Of a stretch of DNA of 64,000 nucleotides, positions 9,940-18,265 are shown piece after piece. The stretch is from JABDGR01 sp964561455 (GTDB taxonomy: Bacteria; Verrucomicrobiota; Verrucomicrobiia; Opitutales; JABDGR01), in NCBI GenBank assembly GCA_964561455.1, contig CAZLPS010000005.1:1-64000 (forward strand), written 5' to 3'. A program made the translations under genes and the position numbers. Every line of letters starts with the position of its first letter. The stretch's first letter is position 1. The notes beneath the pieces were generated by a model that saw nothing but the letters and a program-made list of their open reading frames with translations, was not told where the DNA came from and did not search any database.

Positions 9940-10884
9940 CTATTTACGCAATTGGGGCAAAACCGTCTCCGCAATCATCCGGGCGCCGATTTTCGGATAG
10001 GGGTGCATGATGTCCAGGTAGAAGTAGTTTTTGGGGTCGGCAAAAGGAGTATCGGTAAGGTCCACGACGTCGGGAAAGACCTCGCGCACGCGGCGCCGCC
10101 AGTCATCGTAGGCTGGGCGCAAGCCGAGGTTGACCAGGGCGGACATTTCTTCGGCCTCGGCGGGCAGAATATAGACCAAAAAGCGACCATGGGCTGTGAG
10201 GGCGTCGTGAAGTGGCTGGAGCAACGCCACGCGTTGCGGGGAAAATTGGAACCCGCGCAGGCGGGCGTTGTGCGCGGCAACCATTTCCACCCGGGCCGCT
10301 GGGTTGGGCACGTCGTAATGGGCATACCACCCTGTTGCATCGAAGGTGCCATCGTCACGGTAAGTTGGCGGCAAATGCCAGACCGCACTGGCCAGGGTTT
10401 TTACAGAAGCGCCCACGGCGTCGCGGCTCAGCAAATTCGCGAGCCATTCGTGCCACGTAAAGGCCGGCGGCAGATTTTCGCCGTAGGGGTGTTCATTGCC
10501 AAATTGGCCGAAATCAAGGGCCACAACGATGAGCGGAGAGTCGTGGGGGAGGTGTTTGGTCATCGCCAAAACATCTTCGACCAGTGATCCGCCGACTCCG
10601 GCGTTGAAAAAGACGGGCGGCGGGCGCAGCAGCGAAGTGTCGGCGAGCGCGGCTTTGCTGTTGCCCAGGAGCACGGCGTTTTGCGGGTGGCGGGCGAGGC
10701 CAAGGATTTTGAACTGGCGTTCGGCGGAGGTGAAAAACCCCAGGGTGTTGCGGCCAAAGTAAGCGTTGGCGTCCACCCAATAATTGAGTGCCGCTGCGAG
10801 CGCTAGAATCATGCCGGCCACGCCGCCCAGCGTCGCCACGTAGTGGCGCGCGGGGTTTTCCGATGCAGGCGTGGCGGTGTTCAT
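9940..10884 (-). CDS. SGNH-hydrolase-like partner of MBOAT acyltransferase (AlgX/DltD-like role)
   Basis: A 314-aa protein with one N-terminal membrane helix (about residues 16-36) and an extracytoplasmic domain. GNSKA (74-78) fits block I of SGNH enzymes and DIMHPYP (Asp291, His294) fits the catalytic Asp-x-x-His. It lies 12 nt downstream of an AlgI-type MBOAT gene. In such pairs the MBOAT moves an acyl group across the membrane and the SGNH protein transfers it to a polymer. The substrate here is not known; a surface glycan is likely from context. Confidence 0.75.
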   Translation of the reverse strand: MNTATPASENPARHYVATLGGVAGMILALAAALNYWVDANAYFGRNTLGFFTSAERQFKILGLARHPQNAVLLGNSKAALADTSLLRPPPVFFNAGVGGSLVEDVLAMTKHLPHDSPLIVVALDFGQFGNEHPYGENLPPAFTWHEWLANLLSRDAVGASVKTLASAVWHLPPTYRDDGTFDATGWYAHYDVPNPAARVEMVAAHNARLRGFQFSPQRVALLQPLHDALTAHGRFLVYILPAEAEEMSALVNLGLRPAYDDWRRRVREVFPDVVDLTDTPFADPKNYFYLDIMHPYPKIGARMIAETVLPQLRK

Positions 10885-10896
10885 CGGGGGAATAAT

Positions 10897-12408
10897 CTAA
10901 AATTGATAGTAGAGGAATTCACTGACTGTAGAGAGTGACAAGAACGCCGCCACAAAAATAACCGCGATAGCGATGGCCCATGTGGTGCTGGGCCGCCATA
11001 ACAGCCGGCCGCCGCACAAACCCCGATGCGCCGAGGGCTCCGTCATGCCCAGCACCGGTTGGAAACGCGAGCAGACGCCTTGAGAATTGGGCGCGAGGAG
11101 CACCCAGGCGCAAAGCAGGCCGAGCCAGAGCCAGCGCTCAGGCTTGACCTCACTGATAACGGCCATGCCGTCGGCGACCAGCGGCGGCCCATGGCCAATG
11201 AGGGTTTGCAACAAGACGATGGCGGCGGAAAATGAATTGGACCGGAATAAAATCCACGCCAGCAAAACTGCGCCAAGGGTCAGGGAATGAGAGGTAAAAA
11301 GACGAAGCGGCCGGGGGATGACTGCCATTCCCCTGAGGCGTGGTTTGGCTTCCAGCCAGGCGTGGTTGAGGACCAGATAAAGGCCGTGCAACAGCCCCCA
11401 AGCCGCAAACGTCCAATTCGCGCCGTGCCATAGGCCGCCCAGAAACATGGTGATGATCAAGTTAAGGTGCCGGCGCAAGCGGCCATGCCGGTTCCCGCCG
11501 AGCGAGATATATAAATAGTCCCGCAGGAAACGGGACAGGGTCATGTGCCAGCGCCGCCAAAATTCGACAATGTTTGCCGCCTGGTAGGGGGAATTGAAAT
11601 TCTGCGGCAACGTGATGTTGAACATCCGTGCGAGGCCCACGGCCATGTCCGAGTACCCCGAGAAATCGAAGTAAATCTGGACGGCGTAGGCGATCACCGC
11701 ATACCAGGCGTTGCCGACCGGCAGGTGCTGGCCGGCGGCGGCGGCGTTGAAAGCCTCACCCAGTCGCGTGCTGAGCGGGTCAGCGAGCAAAACTTTCTTC
11801 GCGAGGCCGAACGTAAGCATGGTCAGGCCGAGGGCGATATTTCCCCAATCGGGCCGCGTAACTCCCGGCCGGGAAAATTGCGGAATGACTTCGCCGTGGT
11901 GGGTGATTGGGCCGGCAATAAGCTGTGGGAAGAAGACCACGAACAGGCCGAAGCTGAGAAAGTCGCTCTTGGGCACCAGGCCGCGCGCGCAATCCACCAG
12001 ATAGCCAATCTTTTGAAAGGTGAAGAACGAAATGCCCAGCGGCAGGATGACCTGGCCGAGCACCCAATTGGCGCCGGTCAGCGTATTGAGATTATCGAGG
12101 AAAAAATTGGCATATTTGTAATAGCCCAGAAGGCAAAGATTGGCCGCAACGCCCAGTGCCAGCGCCAGACCGCCCGGCTGGCCGGCGATGGCGCGACGCG
12201 CCAGCAGGCGGCCCCAACCGTAATTGGCCAGGGTTAGTGTGATGATTAAAATGAGATACCACGGGTTCCACCAACCGTAGTAGAAAAGCGAGGCCGTAAT
12301 GAGCCACACCTGGGCGGCGCGGATTCCCGCCCACCGCCCGCAGGTGAACCACCCGGCCAGTGTGACCGGCAGGAAGAACAGCAGAAATTCATAGCTGTTG
12401 AAGAGCAT
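10897..12408 (-). CDS. AlgI-type MBOAT O-acyltransferase
   Basis: Polytopic inner-membrane protein, 503 aa from the ATG at 12408 (MLFNSYEFLLFFLPV, the characteristic AlgI-like start). The in-frame extension to 12474 is unlikely. MBOAT hallmarks are FWRRWHMTLSRFLRDYLYI, SLGGNRHG and GGLWHGANWTFAAWGLLHG, which holds the invariant membrane-embedded histidine. It is predicted to acetylate an exported polysaccharide together with the adjacent SGNH-like protein. The divergent fucosyltransferase start at 12483 leaves a 74-nt shared promoter region. Confidence 0.9.
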   Translation of the reverse strand: MLFNSYEFLLFFLPVTLAGWFTCGRWAGIRAAQVWLITASLFYYGWWNPWYLILIITLTLANYGWGRLLARRAIAGQPGGLALALGVAANLCLLGYYKYANFFLDNLNTLTGANWVLGQVILPLGISFFTFQKIGYLVDCARGLVPKSDFLSFGLFVVFFPQLIAGPITHHGEVIPQFSRPGVTRPDWGNIALGLTMLTFGLAKKVLLADPLSTRLGEAFNAAAAGQHLPVGNAWYAVIAYAVQIYFDFSGYSDMAVGLARMFNITLPQNFNSPYQAANIVEFWRRWHMTLSRFLRDYLYISLGGNRHGRLRRHLNLIITMFLGGLWHGANWTFAAWGLLHGLYLVLNHAWLEAKPRLRGMAVIPRPLRLFTSHSLTLGAVLLAWILFRSNSFSAAIVLLQTLIGHGPPLVADGMAVISEVKPERWLWLGLLCAWVLLAPNSQGVCSRFQPVLGMTEPSAHRGLCGGRLLWRPSTTWAIAIAVIFVAAFLSLSTVSEFLYYQF

Positions 12409-12482
12409 GCGCGGGAGCAGTCCCCCCCCGACCCTTGGGTTTTGCTCTTGCCTGTCAACGCTTTTTGGCATCACTCGGCGGC

Positions 12483-13439
12483 ATGACTGCGCATCGCCTG
12501 CCCGTGGATTTTTGCGATTGGGGCCTAACCCGCACCAAGACGAACCTGCCGCTGGCCAAATTCCTCCACGGCCATTTCCCGGTGGATATCGCCGATCAGC
12601 CGTCGTTTCTCTTCTATTCGCATACGGGCCACCACCACCGTCTTTTCAATTGCGTCCGCATCTTTCACACCTCGGAGGCGGACCGCCTGCCCGATTGGAA
12701 TGTTTGCGATTATGCCCTGACCCCGCATTATTCCGACGACCCCCGGCACCTGCGCTTTCCGCCTTATGCGTTGATTTTTGCGGCCGCTGCGTTGCTCCAA
12801 TCTCCCGGCGAAGCCGAACGCCTCTTTCTGCAAAAGACCAAATTCTGCGCGTTTTTGTCATCATACCGCAATGACAAGACGCGCCTGCGGTGGAATTTCT
12901 TTGACCAGCTTTCGCGGTATAAGCAGGTGGATTCGGCGGGCCGCGCCGGGAACAATGTGGGCCGGGAAGTCCCGTACGGACTGGATAATACGACGGAGTT
13001 TTTGCGCCCGTATAAATTTCACCTGGCCTTCGAGAACAAGGCCGTGCCTGGCTATATTTCCGAGAAGCTGCTGCTGGGCTTTGCCGCGCGGTGCATTCCA
13101 GTGTATTACGGTTGCCCGCGGGCGGCGGAGGAATTTAACCCAAAACGGTTCTTGAATTATCACGAATTTCCCAGCGAGGCGGCGCTCATTGACCGCATCA
13201 GGGAAATTGACTCGAACGACGCGCTTTACCGTCAAATCCTGGCCGAGCCGGTGTTCATGGGCAATCAGCCCAACCAGCTCTTCAATCCGGAATACTATGC
13301 CCGTTTTTTTGAGAAAATCTTTACGGCTAAAATCGAACCGGTCGCCACGCGGCAGCACGGGGGCTGGCGCAAGCTGCTCGGCCGCTGGACGCTGGCCAAG
13401 GCGGACAAGGCGTATCCCCTGAGTTGGAAGGTCAAGTAA
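12483..13439 (+). CDS. GT10 family alpha-1,3/4-fucosyltransferase-like enzyme
   Basis: A 318-aa protein from the ATG at 12483 (MTAHRLPVDFC); the longer frame from 12435 would overlap the leader of the divergent MBOAT gene. The GT10 signature YKFHLAFENKAVPGYISEKL followed by GFAARCIPVYYG (donor GDP-fucose binding) is clear, as is the upstream LSSYRNDKTR block. It should transfer fucose or a similar 6-deoxyhexose to a glycan acceptor in the cytoplasm. It completes a decoration set with sulfotransferase, O-acyltransferase and methyltransferases. Confidence 0.88.
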   Translation: MTAHRLPVDFCDWGLTRTKTNLPLAKFLHGHFPVDIADQPSFLFYSHTGHHHRLFNCVRIFHTSEADRLPDWNVCDYALTPHYSDDPRHLRFPPYALIFAAAALLQSPGEAERLFLQKTKFCAFLSSYRNDKTRLRWNFFDQLSRYKQVDSAGRAGNNVGREVPYGLDNTTEFLRPYKFHLAFENKAVPGYISEKLLLGFAARCIPVYYGCPRAAEEFNPKRFLNYHEFPSEAALIDRIREIDSNDALYRQILAEPVFMGNQPNQLFNPEYYARFFEKIFTAKIEPVATRQHGGWRKLLGRWTLAKADKAYPLSWKVK

Positions 13440-13458
13440 ACCGCGCGAAGGCTAAAAT

Positions 13459-15126
13459 TCATCGGGCGGGGGCTCGAGTGACAGTGAGAGCCGCCGGCGC
13501 ACTGGTGACCGACCCGGAAACCGTGGTCACGACGACGGTGTAAAGGCCGGCACTTTGCGGCATGGCCGAATCGATCTGCAGGGTGGTGGAAGTTGAGCCC
13601 AGGATATGCGGAGGATCTTTGAGGGCGTCGCGGAGGGGGGTGCCGTTCAATTGCCATTGGTAAGTGGCGTTGGGTAATCCTGCGGCGGTGACACTGAACG
13701 TGGCGGATTCTCCAACTTTCACGGAGGCTGCGGCAGGCTGGGCTAGAATAATGGGCGCGAGCGCCGGGCTCCAACCGCCGAGGATGAATGCGGGCTTGCT
13801 ATAATTGGCAATCGTTTCGGCATCTTTTTCCATGGTGAGTTGTTTCGACCATTTGGCCCGGCCGCTGACGTCCACTGGTTTGCCGTCGCTGAGGTTGGTG
13901 CTGTTGAACTCCCAATTGTGGACCTGGTCCACTGGCTTGGTTTCATCCGCGCGCCAGCCCAGGGGATTGAAACCGGGCCCGAGGGCGCAATTCAACAAGA
14001 CGACTTCGCTATTGGCGTATCCTTGATTCTGCTCGAGGTAGGCGCCGGTGACGCCGGGCGCGGTGTCAATTTTGCAATTCAGCAGGACGGCGCCGTGTTT
14101 GCCCGCGGGATTGCGCAGCACGAGCACGGAGTCCTTGCTGGTCAGTTCCTTGAGGTCGCAATGGTTGTAAAAAACCGCGCCCGTGCCCCAGAGAAAGTCA
14201 ATGTCGCCCTCAACCTGGCAGTCGGTAACGTAGGCCGGACAGTCAATTTGAATGGTGTCCTGAAAACTGTAAAAACTACAATGGCTGATGATCAGGTTGC
14301 CGGTGCCCTTGACAATGATCGTCTCGGCCTGATTGCCGCCGCTCTGTTTGGGCGTGGTGTCGCGCATGGTGAGATTGACCAGCGCGAGCCCCGGGCAGTT
14401 GTTGGCCTGCAACACGCTGCGATTGGCGTTCAGACGGGGATTGTTGGGATAGGCGATGACGGTTCCCATCCGATCCTCGCCCAGCAGGGTGAGGTTCGAC
14501 TTGTTGGCGAAGTTGACGATTTCGTTGTAGACGCCCTTGCGGATAAAAATGGTCACCGGCCTGGTGTTGTTGGGGGGAATAAAATCGAGGGCGGCTTGCA
14601 CGGTTGCAAAATCGCCGGTACCGTCTGCGGCGACGACAATCTTGCCGAAATCGGCCGCAGGCGCAGCAGCCTTGGTGGTAAACGTCCAACCGGTTTTATC
14701 TGTGAAACCCGGAAAATTACCGGCTTCGTTCTTCACCGCGCCGGAGTCCATCTGCACATAGTAAGTCTTATTGTAATTCAGCGCCCCCGGGTGGGGATAG
14801 ATCGTCACCGCATTTTCCCCGATAAGCATGGGGTACGCGTTATAGGCGGTGCCGCCGATGGTATAGCCCTGGGGGCCGGTGGCGAGGTCGACGGTGTCCA
14901 CCAGGCGGTCATCCGCAGCGTCGAAGATGCGCACTTGGCCGGATGTTCCATACCCGGGCGGGGTTTTGAAGGTCAGGTTGAGATGTGTGTCCGGCGGGAC
15001 GTCCTTAGCGTGGTTCGCCGGAAGTAGACTGGTCACCGACAATCCAGGAACGGTCCCCTGCGCGCTGACCACCAGCGGCAGACTGAAAACAAAACTGAAA
15101 TATAGGAGCGGGCGGCGGGGCATCAT
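13459..15126 (-). CDS. Secreted CE8 pectinesterase-like protein with two Ig-like domains
   Basis: A 555-aa exported protein; the start is one of two ATGs (15126 or 15123) before a Sec signal peptide (PLLYFSFVFSLPLVVSAQG). Order: an N-terminal Big_5-like domain (SLLPANHAKDVPPDTHL), a central CE8 beta-helix, and a C-terminal Ig-like domain ending ALTVTRAPAR. CE8 elements kept are FQDTI and GDIDFLWG, which hold the two catalytic aspartates. The usual LGRPW motif with its substrate-binding Arg is not found; LEQNQG stands at that place. It is either a divergent esterase or a binding protein for pectin-like polymers. Confidence 0.85.
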   Translation of the reverse strand: MMPRRPLLYFSFVFSLPLVVSAQGTVPGLSVTSLLPANHAKDVPPDTHLNLTFKTPPGYGTSGQVRIFDAADDRLVDTVDLATGPQGYTIGGTAYNAYPMLIGENAVTIYPHPGALNYNKTYYVQMDSGAVKNEAGNFPGFTDKTGWTFTTKAAAPAADFGKIVVAADGTGDFATVQAALDFIPPNNTRPVTIFIRKGVYNEIVNFANKSNLTLLGEDRMGTVIAYPNNPRLNANRSVLQANNCPGLALVNLTMRDTTPKQSGGNQAETIIVKGTGNLIISHCSFYSFQDTIQIDCPAYVTDCQVEGDIDFLWGTGAVFYNHCDLKELTSKDSVLVLRNPAGKHGAVLLNCKIDTAPGVTGAYLEQNQGYANSEVVLLNCALGPGFNPLGWRADETKPVDQVHNWEFNSTNLSDGKPVDVSGRAKWSKQLTMEKDAETIANYSKPAFILGGWSPALAPIILAQPAAASVKVGESATFSVTAAGLPNATYQWQLNGTPLRDALKDPPHILGSTSTTLQIDSAMPQSAGLYTVVVTTVSGSVTSAPAALTVTRAPAR

Positions 15127-15330
15127 GGAGATTAACCACAAACCAATCTTGAATGGGGCATAGGGCAGAACGCAATTTAGCAATTATTCGCAATGCGTCA
15201 ATTGCGCGCGGACGTCGCTCGACCGCCCTGAATGCCCTCCGGGCCGCGCTGGCGAGCGCGGCGAACCGGGCCCACGGAACCTGGCATAAAGCAGTTGCAT
15301 TATTAGCCTATGGAGCGCACGATAAGCACC

Positions 15331-15540
15331 ATGCAAAAGCTTTTTAAGGGAGATGTCTACCAAGGTAAATTATTTGCTGTAATTGCAGTGGTCAGTTTGG
15401 GAATATTTTTTCTCGACCACGACGCATTATTCTTAATTCAGTCGCTGCTTTTAAGCTTTGCTTACCTGTGGGCGGAGAGCAGGGAGGCGAATAACCGCGC
15501 CAAAGCAACCGCCCCAAGTTCAAATTGCGATGCTCCTTGA
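15331..15540 (+). CDS. Possible small membrane protein (69 aa)
   Basis: Starts at ATG 15331 (MQKLFKGDVYQGKLF). It has one or two hydrophobic helices (about residues 15-30 and 34-48) and a polar tail. No family is recognised and no convincing Shine-Dalgarno site is seen. It fills a gap between two minus-strand genes, in a locally more AT-rich stretch than its surroundings. It may be real, but a chance frame cannot be excluded. Confidence 0.4.
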   Translation: MQKLFKGDVYQGKLFAVIAVVSLGIFFLDHDALFLIQSLLLSFAYLWAESREANNRAKATAPSSNCDAP

Positions 15541-15604
15541 ATGTCGGTAAATTTTCAATTTTGAAAGCTGCGCGAATGGGTGCGAATCGAACGGCATTCA
15601 TATC

Positions 15605-16288
15605 CTACGGCACCCGCTGCAGCGCGGAATCCGGCAGCGCCTCGGGCGTAAAACGCGCTTCGCGAATCAAACCTTTGAACCATCCCACCAGATTCTGCCG
15701 CACGCCGATGGAAATCTTTCCATTTTCCTTCATTGCCGGAAAAACGACCGGGCCTTCGCCTTCCTTCACCCCATTGATAAAGCTGGTCATCGTCGCGCCG
15801 TCATAGCGCAGGGCCACCCAATACCAATGGTCGGCCGGATGAAGCTTGGTGGCATTGTAAATGCTCAGCCGGCTGGCGCCGGAAAGGAGAAAGGTGTCGA
15901 AGGCCCACTGGCCAGTGGGAAACAGGCGGGTCTCCATGGTCAGCCGGTTCATGGCCTCATCCTCGGCGTGGACAAAGCGCTGCTCGGGCAGCCCGCCGGA
16001 TTGGGGAAAGAACAGCACTTCGATGGTAAACGCTTTCATGCCGGCAATTGGAACCATCGGAAAGATCAGGCCGTCGCTGCTGCCATTGAACAAAAGCGCC
16101 TTTCCGGACGTGTCATTGACGGATTTGGGAGCGCCTTGAATCACCGGCGCATGGCCGTCGACGGATTGCAGGTTGTCCAGCTTCCACGAAACGATATTGG
16201 AGGCAGAAGTCGGAACGGCCTGGCAGGCGGCGAGGGCGCCAGCCACTACAACCACCAGACAGTACCGGGAACATTTCGAAAGGTTCAT
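15605..16288 (-). CDS. LamG/concanavalin-like lipoprotein
   Basis: A 227-aa lipoprotein from ATG 16288. The signal peptide MNLSKCSRYCLVVVVAGALAAC ends in a lipobox (LAAC), so Cys22 should be lipidated. The mature part is a jelly-roll of the LamG/Laminin_G_3 kind: ALLFNGSSDGLIFP, FTIEVLFFPQSGG, WYWVALRYDGATMTSFINGV, and a final GLIREARFTPEALP. Such domains bind glycans on the cell surface, which fits the nearby pectin-acting genes. The longer frame up to 16585 overlaps the divergent haem-binding protein gene and is rejected. Confidence 0.78.
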   Translation of the reverse strand: MNLSKCSRYCLVVVVAGALAACQAVPTSASNIVSWKLDNLQSVDGHAPVIQGAPKSVNDTSGKALLFNGSSDGLIFPMVPIAGMKAFTIEVLFFPQSGGLPEQRFVHAEDEAMNRLTMETRLFPTGQWAFDTFLLSGASRLSIYNATKLHPADHWYWVALRYDGATMTSFINGVKEGEGPVVFPAMKENGKISIGVRQNLVGWFKGLIREARFTPEALPDSALQRVP

Positions 16289-16354
16289 CGGGGTAATTAG
16301 CCTTGAGGTTAAGTTGTAGACAGTTTTCCGGAAATGGACAGAATTTAATGGTTC

Positions 16355-16879
16355 ATGAAAAAATGGTTCAAGCGCTTGTTTCTTTCCGGCCTTTGTCTTT
16401 TTGTCGTCATCCAGCTGGTGCCGGTGAATCGCGCCCAACCTCCGGTCGATCCGGCGAAGAAACTGCAGCCTCCGCCGGAGGTTGAGGCCATTTTGCGCGC
16501 ATCGTGCTACGACTGCCATTCGAATGAAACAAAATGGCCGTGGTACACTTATGTCGCGCCAGTATCCTGGTGGATAGCGAACCATGTCAACGACGGTCGC
16601 CGGCGGCTGAATCTATCCGAATGGGCGGACCTCAAACCGAGGCTGGGCCGGGACACGCGGCTGATTGGCGGGCAACCACCCACCACCGCGCAATACCAGG
16701 TCAAAATCCTGGGCGACATGGAAACTTCGATCATGGAGAACCAAATGCCGCTCTCCAGCTATTTGGTCATGCATCCCGAGGCGCGGATGACACCCGAACA
16801 GTTTAAACTGGTCACTGACTGGTTTCATCAGGTCAGCGCGCAGATTAGCGCGTCCGCAGCCACACCCAAGGTCAAATAG
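16355..16879 (+). CDS. Haem-binding domain (c-type) periplasmic protein
   Basis: A 174-aa protein with an N-terminal signal/anchor (residues 7-24). A single c-type haem site CYDCH (Cys51, Cys54, His55) is followed by NETKWPWYTYVAPVSWW, the pattern of the Haem_bd family. It is probably an electron carrier or redox sensor in the periplasm. The start at ATG 16355 has no strong ribosome site. It is separate from the haem synthesis operon further on. Confidence 0.85.
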   Translation: MKKWFKRLFLSGLCLFVVIQLVPVNRAQPPVDPAKKLQPPPEVEAILRASCYDCHSNETKWPWYTYVAPVSWWIANHVNDGRRRLNLSEWADLKPRLGRDTRLIGGQPPTTAQYQVKILGDMETSIMENQMPLSSYLVMHPEARMTPEQFKLVTDWFHQVSAQISASAATPKVK

Positions 16880-16970
16880 GGCGAGAAGGTCCGGTCGTCT
16901 TCCAATGGCTGGCGCCGCGATTTTTTCGCTCTGGCCTTGCTTGCAGCATGGGCGGTCGCCATAGTGCGGC

Positions 16971-17972
16971 ATGTTTGTTGATGAAGCAGAAGTGCATTTC
17001 CGGGCTGGTCGCGGAGGCGACGGCTGCGCGGGCTTTCGCCGCGAAAAATTTGTGCCCTTTGGCGGTCCCGACGGCGGCGACGGCGGCAAGGGCGGCGATG
17101 TCGTGCTGATCGGCGACGAGAATGTTGGTGATCTGACGCAATTCCGCTATAGCCCGAACCTGCACGCCAAGAATGGCGACAACGGCGCGGGCCGCGACTG
17201 TTTTGGCCACGCGGGCGCGAACTTGGAAGTGCGGATGCCGCTGGGTACCATTGTTTGCGACAAGGAAACCGACCGCGTGGTTACGGAATTGACTGAGCAT
17301 GATCAGCGCGTGGTGCTCCTGCGCGGTGGCCGGGGCGGGCTGGGCAATCTACATTTCAAAAGCTCGACCAACCGGGCTCCGACGAAATTCACCACGGGCT
17401 TCCCGGGCGAGGAGGGTCAGTTCCGGCTGGTGCTCAAGACCATCGCGGACGTCGGCTTGGTCGGCTACCCTAACGCCGGGAAGTCATCGCTGACCAATTG
17501 CATCACCAAGGCGCATCCCAAGACGGCACCTTATCCCTTTACCACCCTGCACGCGAACGTCGGCATCGTCGAATACCCGGATATTTTTGAACGCATTTCG
17601 ATGGCGGATATTCCCGGGCTGATTGAAGGCGCCAGTGAAGACCACGGTTTGGGCCATGAATTTCTGCGCCACATCGAGCGCTGCCGCCTGCTGCTCATCA
17701 TGCTGGACATGGCCGGAGTGGACGGGCGCGATCCACTCGACGATTACAAGCACCTGCGCGAGGAATTGAAGAATTACAGCCCGGAATTGTTGAAGAAACC
17801 CAGCTTAGTCGCGGCGAACAAGATGGACGAGCCGGCCGCGGAGGAAAATTTAAAGCGGTTTAAGAAGAAATATAAGAAGGTGACGATTCGGAAAATCTCC
17901 TGCCTGAGCGGCGAAGGCCTTGATGAATTGAAGGAAGAGTTGCGCGAACGGGTGCGGGCGGAGACGAAGTGA
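16971..17972 (+). CDS. obgE: Obg/CgtA GTPase
   Basis: Essential ribosome-associated GTPase, 333 aa. The Gly-rich Obg fold fills the N-terminus (VHFRAGRGGDGCAGFRREKF, GGPDGGDGGKGGDV). The G domain follows with G1 GYPNAGKSSL, switch II DIPGLIEGA, G4 NKMD and G5 SCLSGEG. It ends soon after the G domain, so it lacks the optional C-terminal OCT extension. It acts in 50S assembly and stress response. The common partner rpmA is not beside it here. Confidence 0.97.
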   Translation: MFVDEAEVHFRAGRGGDGCAGFRREKFVPFGGPDGGDGGKGGDVVLIGDENVGDLTQFRYSPNLHAKNGDNGAGRDCFGHAGANLEVRMPLGTIVCDKETDRVVTELTEHDQRVVLLRGGRGGLGNLHFKSSTNRAPTKFTTGFPGEEGQFRLVLKTIADVGLVGYPNAGKSSLTNCITKAHPKTAPYPFTTLHANVGIVEYPDIFERISMADIPGLIEGASEDHGLGHEFLRHIERCRLLLIMLDMAGVDGRDPLDDYKHLREELKNYSPELLKKPSLVAANKMDEPAAEENLKRFKKKYKKVTIRKISCLSGEGLDELKEELRERVRAETK

Positions 17973-18005
17973 CTGTCAAGGACACGACCACGTCAACGAT
18001 CCCGC

Positions 18006-18209
18006 CTAGTTTTCGATAATCTCCACAATACTGCTGGTTTCAATGCGCACGGCTTCGCTTTTGCCAAAGTGAAAGATCATGTGGAAGTCCCGGGGCGCGC
18101 CCAAATCACGGGCTTCGTTAAATTGGTACTCCGAGCCATTGGTAAGACGAACGGCAAACGGACGAAAGGGTTTGCGCTCGGCGAAAGTCTTGACGTCATG
18201 AACTCTCAT
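18006..18209 (-). CDS. Small conserved-looking hypothetical protein
   Basis: A 67-aa protein from ATG 18209 (MRVHDVKTFAERKPF); a TTG three codons upstream is an alternative. The pattern of a short beta-rich protein (FRPFAVRLTNGSEYQF, DFHMIFHFG, VRIETSSIVEII) resembles small single-copy orphans common in Verrucomicrobiota genomes. No function can be assigned. It lies between obgE (tail-to-tail) and the debranching enzyme. Confidence 0.6.
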   Translation of the reverse strand: MRVHDVKTFAERKPFRPFAVRLTNGSEYQFNEARDLGAPRDFHMIFHFGKSEAVRIETSSIVEIIEN

Positions 18210-18265
18210 GAGTTTCAAAATACGGAATGATTTTTAAAAATCAAGCAGATTTTTGACCAATCCGG

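Noticed and set aside
15541..15600. A GTTCGATTC tRNA T-loop-like string on the minus strand
   Set aside because: The flanking bases do not make a T-stem, and no acceptor stem or anticodon arm can be drawn.
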